A DNA stretch of 64,000 bases from Pseudomonadota bacterium (GTDB lineage: Bacteria; Bdellovibrionota; UBA1018). Position 1 is the stretch's first letter; each line of letters opens with the position of its first letter. The notes beneath the pieces are model-generated. The model did not search any database. It saw only the letters and a list, made by a program, of their open reading frames with translations, and was not told where the DNA came from. Below, piece after piece: positions 61,039 through 64,000 of this stretch. The DNA is taken from NCBI GenBank assembly GCA_027485695.1, contig JAIXQO010000002.1, forward strand, positions 434,001-498,000, written 5' to 3'. Position numbers and translations under genes: made by a program.

Positions 61039-62687
61039 TGAGTGATGCTCATATCGGTTACGAATTTGAGATTGAGCGTATCACCCTGAACAAAATCCGT
61101 CATATAGTTTTCCATCGTACCGCTGATGCGTTCGACTTCTACTCCGGATGCGTCAGAGATAGCAACATAGTCATATCCCGCCTCGGTATCGATCTTCTCG
61201 AAGAACACACGGATAAAACGAGCTCCTGGGATACGAACTTGATAAGGCGCCTTTAGGTTGTCCACATAAGGGTGCGCGCTTTCGAGTGCGTACGAGAAAT
61301 CATTGAATTCCGCATCAGCTGGCCATGGGTTCGGCGGAACGACGTTATCGATTGCGTTCAGCATATCCACTCGTCCACGGGCCGCGGACTTGGTTCGGAG
61401 TCCGTTTACCGGTACGCTCGTGTTCATGAGACGGTCTTTGATATCGACCGCTTTCATCGTCGGGTTTTCCGACCAAAGAAGCGCCGCCATGCCCGCTACG
61501 TGCGGACATGCCATGCTCGTTCCACTGAACGTATCGTAGCGATTGCCCGGAACCGTGGAGAGAATGTTCACGCCTGGTGCCGCGACGTGCACCGAGCTCC
61601 GACCATAGTTCGAGAAAGAAGCGATGCGGTCTTTGTTGTCCGTCGCTGCAACTGAGACAATGTTCGGGATGCTGTAGCTCGCAGGATAGCTCGGACGAGT
61701 ATCATTATTGTTTGCCGAGTTTCCAGCCGCGGCCACAAAAAGCGCACCGGCATCGTTGGACTCTTGGATCGCGTCGCGAAGCGCTTCGGAGAACGGTCCA
61801 CCACCCCAGCTATTGCTAAGGACCTTGGCGCCCATACGAGTCGCGTACTTGATGGCGTTGATCGCGCCTTCAGAACTTCCCGAACCTTCGGCACTGAGGA
61901 ATTTGACCGGAAGGATGCTGACCTGCCAGTTCACGCCCACGAGGCCAACGCCGTTGTTACCGACTGCGCCGATCGTACCCGCACAATGAGTACCGTGCTC
62001 GTTGTCGTCCATACTGGCGTTCGTTCCGACTCCACCATCGACGAAGTTCGCACCATGAATATCGTCGACGATGCCGTTGTTATCATTGTCGATGCCGTCG
62101 CCGGCGATCTCATTGGGATTCGTGTAAATATTATCGCGAAGGTCATCGTGATTGTAATCGACGCCCGTGTCGATCACTGCCACAAGCATGTTACGGCTAC
62201 CCGTGATGCCACGATCCCAAACCGGAGAAACGTGGATGTCGGAGCCAGGGGTTCCCACCTGACCGGCCTTGTCGGCTTGACCAGTGTTCACCATGTCCCA
62301 TTGAAGGGCGAAATCGGTGTCATTCGGTGTAACGAGTTTACGGTAAATGTAGTTCGGTTCTGCATAACGAATCTGCGGATTCGAGCGAAGAGTTTGAAGG
62401 GCTGCGGTAGCCGCTTTTGCGTCCCGGATCGTGACTTTCTGTATGCGCGAATCCATGGCGAGCGACTCGACCGAGAGGATTCCACTCACGCCTAATGTCT
62501 GCTTCAGCATCGAAGAAATAGCCATTTCGGCGTTTCGTGCGCGAACGCCGTTCTTCAGGCGAACGATGAATTGACCCGGCACTACTTCTGGTTTTGAGTC
62601 TTTGGCTGGCTTAGCTTCGATCGAAGAACTGAGCGCAAGCGCCGAGATCCCCATGACGGAGACGGATTTAATCAGATTCCAGTTCAT
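60999..62687 (-). CDS. Secreted subtilisin-like serine protease (S8)
   Basis: The 562-residue protein has a signal peptide, an I9-type propeptide (residues about 35-120, PGQFIVRLKNGVRARN to QIRYAEPNYIYR) and a full catalytic domain with the triad motifs VAVIDTGVDYNHDD (Asp), HGTHCAGT (His) and FSGTSMACPHVAGMAALL (Ser). A further 100 C-terminal residues form a beta-rich domain. The oxyanion Asn lies in ALFVAAAGNSAN. AAGGAGG precedes the ATG. For a bacterium with so many exported proteins, protein degradation outside the cell is the likely job. Confidence 0.95.
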   Translation of the reverse strand: MNWNLIKSVSVMGISALALSSSIEAKPAKDSKPEVVPGQFIVRLKNGVRARNAEMAISSMLKQTLGVSGILSVESLAMDSRIQKVTIRDAKAATAALQTLRSNPQIRYAEPNYIYRKLVTPNDTDFALQWDMVNTGQADKAGQVGTPGSDIHVSPVWDRGITGSRNMLVAVIDTGVDYNHDDLRDNIYTNPNEIAGDGIDNDNNGIVDDIHGANFVDGGVGTNASMDDNEHGTHCAGTIGAVGNNGVGLVGVNWQVSILPVKFLSAEGSGSSEGAINAIKYATRMGAKVLSNSWGGGPFSEALRDAIQESNDAGALFVAAAGNSANNNDTRPSYPASYSIPNIVSVAATDNKDRIASFSNYGRSSVHVAAPGVNILSTVPGNRYDTFSGTSMACPHVAGMAALLWSENPTMKAVDIKDRLMNTSVPVNGLRTKSAARGRVDMLNAIDNVVPPNPWPADAEFNDFSYALESAHPYVDNLKAPYQVRIPGARFIRVFFEKIDTEAGYDYVAISDASGVEVERISGTMENYMTDFVQGDTLNLKFVTDMSITQWGFKISKLQVVY

Positions 62688-62874
62688 GTTTCGCCCTCCT
62701 TGGGCTGTTTTCCAACGCAGAGATCCCCCGATCTCTGAGCCGAAGATTCCAAGATCCTTCTCAGAAGCTCCCCCCTCATCCTAAGGAGGGAACGAAATCA
62801 TGCGACTGCTACGGTTACAGCGCATGCTTCAACTGGGTGCACTCGCCGCTGGAGACAGCGACACACCGTAAATC

Positions 62875-62955
62875 CTGAGCAACACAGCCCTCAACATAGC
62901 GAGCCCTGCTTCTACCAGGTGGGAAGAAGTCGGGATTGAGGGCTGAGATCCTCAG
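62875..62955. ncRNA. Possible structured RNA (nested stems), identity unknown
   Basis: Three nested pairings share one axis: CTGAG/CTCAG (outer), AGCCCTCAA/TTGAGGGCT (9 bp) and CCC-TG-CTTCT with AGAAG-TC-GGG (inner, loop ACCAGGTGGG). It could be a leader hairpin of the subtilase mRNA, a terminator-like remnant, or a small RNA on either strand. I compared it with 6S, SRP and tmRNA features and saw no firm match. Confidence 0.4.
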
Positions 62956-63093
62956 ACTGAAAATGCCTAACCGTTAGAAATCGTATCGCGCATGAAAATC
63001 CCGTCAATGGGGGTGCTAACGATTTCTTGAATAAATTCTAAAAATCTTTTGAGCCGAACTGTGCTTTACGATCTAAGGTTCACACCGGCACTA

Positions 63094-63117
63094 TTTAAAA
63101 TTCCGCTCCAGGAGCGG
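63094..63117 (-). terminator. Weak terminator after recJ
   Basis: CCGCTCC and GGAGCGG form a short hairpin with a one-base centre (five pairs and a five-base loop in practice), followed on the minus strand by AATTTTAAA. It starts 10 bp after the recJ stop. Confidence 0.5.
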
Positions 63118-63127
63118 CGACCGGAAT

Positions 63128-64000
63128 CTAAGACGAGACCTCAGTGAAGCGCGCCTCTTTGACTCGAAGCTGTGGTGTAATTTTTCCGCGGAATCGGCTG
63201 ATTTCGGGCACCGCCAGCCACTGCGCCGCCTCATGCGTGATTTTTTCAACGAATGCATCGTCTTCGGCGGCACCAAACCAGAGCGCTTCCATGAACGAAC
63301 GATTGCGACCTGGGTCTGCCGAAGGCGTCAACACCATCTTGAGATGACGCTCCTTCAGGATGGAGTGTCGAACCACTTGGGAGTCGACCTGAAAGAGCGG
63401 CTCCGGATTTCCCACGCCAAACGGTCCGAGCTTCTCAATTTCAGTCAATGCCTGAATCGTGAACTCTTCGAGACTCGCTTCACCGTCGGTCAGGAGGGGC
63501 GGATCTTCGGTCACGCCCAGATTCCCGATCGCCTCGTCGAACGCCGAAACGAACGCGGAGAAATTCGATTCATCGAACGATAGGCCTGCCGCATGCTTGT
63601 GCCCACCAAAACCCAGCAGTAGTGCAGCGCACTGACGGAGTCCCTCGAGCACATCCTTACCACCATAGGATCGAACACTGCCTTTGACATGATCTTCGCG
63701 GATCGACAGTACGATCGCAGGCTTGTGATAGAGTTCCGTCACTTTGGAGGCGACAATTCCGACGACCCCTTCGTGCCAATCTCGCGAACCGACGACGACC
63801 GCATTTTTGAAATGACCTTGCGCAAGGCCCGTTTCGACTTGGTCTTTGACCGAGTCCCAGATCTCGTTTTGCACATCCATCCGCGAGCGGTTCATCGTCT
63901 CGATCTGCGAAGCAAGCGTCGCCGCCCGTCGATCATCGAGCGTGACCAACATCTCGAGCGCGACACCGGCACTCGCCATGCGGCCCGAGGCGTTGATGCG
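63128..64000 (-). CDS. recJ: Single-stranded-DNA exonuclease RecJ, C-terminal part (cut by window edge)
   Basis: About 290 C-terminal residues are present; the frame continues past the right edge through RINASGRMASAG, the hinge motif of RecJ. The DHHA1 domain is clear (VGSRDWHEGVVGIVASKVTELYHKPAIVLS, then GFGGHKHAAGLSF), followed by the OB fold with LGPFGVGNPEPLFQ. RecJ degrades single-stranded DNA 5' to 3' in recombination and mismatch repair. The N-terminal DHH catalytic domain lies outside the window. Confidence 0.95.
   Translation of the reverse strand, partial: RINASGRMASAGVALEMLVTLDDRRAATLASQIETMNRSRMDVQNEIWDSVKDQVETGLAQGHFKNAVVVGSRDWHEGVVGIVASKVTELYHKPAIVLSIREDHVKGSVRSYGGKDVLEGLRQCAALLLGFGGHKHAAGLSFDESNFSAFVSAFDEAIGNLGVTEDPPLLTDGEASLEEFTIQALTEIEKLGPFGVGNPEPLFQVDSQVVRHSILKERHLKMVLTPSADPGRNRSFMEALWFGAAEDDAFVEKITHEAAQWLAVPEISRFRGKITPQLRVKEARFTEVSS

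Larger units (their letters stand above)
62688..63127. other. 440-bp intergenic region between recJ and the subtilase gene
   Basis: The stretch holds no convincing gene. It contains a possible structured RNA (62875-62955), a short CGCTG-GAGA-CAGCG tetraloop hairpin near 62847-62860, and a weak recJ terminator. Promoters for the subtilase should also lie here. The length and folding suggest an untranslated RNA or a long leader. Confidence 0.5.

Overview
The window reads as one contiguous stretch of chromosome from a Gram-negative bacterium, most likely a member of the Bdellovibrionota (Bdellovibrio/Oligoflexia relatives). The hints are a DUF4423/TIGR02147-type regulator, a DUF4105 envelope protein, many Sec-exported proteins of unknown function, NhaR-like LysR regulators and a cbb3 oxidase with fused CcoN/CcoO. 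This placement is inferred from gene content; no rRNA is present. Both ends cut genes: ccoG on the left, recJ on the right.

Layout. 0-5.7 kb: a cbb3 oxidase operon on the minus strand (ccoI-ccoS-ccoNO-ccoQ-ccoP-ccoG), with a divergent periplasmic c-type haem protein (5.9-7.0 kb). 7-11.6 kb: zinc-ribbon protein, zinc-type CDF exporter, lytic transglycosylase, gloA and a coiled-coil protein. 11.7-17.3 kb: secreted proteins of unknown function and a DUF4105 protein with a probable barrel tail. 17.3-23.4 kb: sterol-desaturase family enzyme, GT-C type membrane protein, a NADAR-like lipoprotein, and a coupled pair of papain-like candidate plus SUFU-domain protein. 23.5-28.8 kb: DEAD-box helicase, methyltransferase, fadD, and a gdx guanidinium exporter behind a clear guanidine-III riboswitch. 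28.9-31.1 kb: a large secreted protein ending in a Por/T9SS-like tail. 31.1-36 kb: a minus-strand operon with DUF4423 regulator, ABC-2 exporter, desaturase and exported isochorismatase-like hydrolase. 36-40 kb: secreted proteins including a zinc metallopeptidase, next to tRNA-Leu(CAA) and a duplicated tRNA 3' end. 40.5-50.1 kb: mostly core genes (ldcA, engB, a sigma-54 activator with its own -24/-12 promoter, a FliL-like protein, a BamE-like lipoprotein, accA-yicC-gmk-rsh).

50.1-57.1 kb is the most interesting region. A minus-strand cluster encodes an ABC exporter, a HlyD adaptor, a TolC-type channel, a small secreted protein, an outer-membrane barrel and a second small secreted protein. The two small proteins are paralogues ending in the same motif, WLxxGxxPGxRxxAR(F/L). 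The same 15-bp LysR-type box (TTC-N9-GAA) and a similar AT-rich block lie upstream of the exporter and of each small-protein gene; the exporter copy sits in the intergenic region shared with a divergent NhaR-like LysR gene. This looks like a small dedicated regulon for making and exporting a peptide-like product. 57-64 kb: a second LysR gene, a bestrophin channel beside a beta-carbonic anhydrase, a proline-rich coiled-coil protein, a secreted subtilase, a long untranslated stretch holding a possible structured RNA, and the 3' part of recJ.
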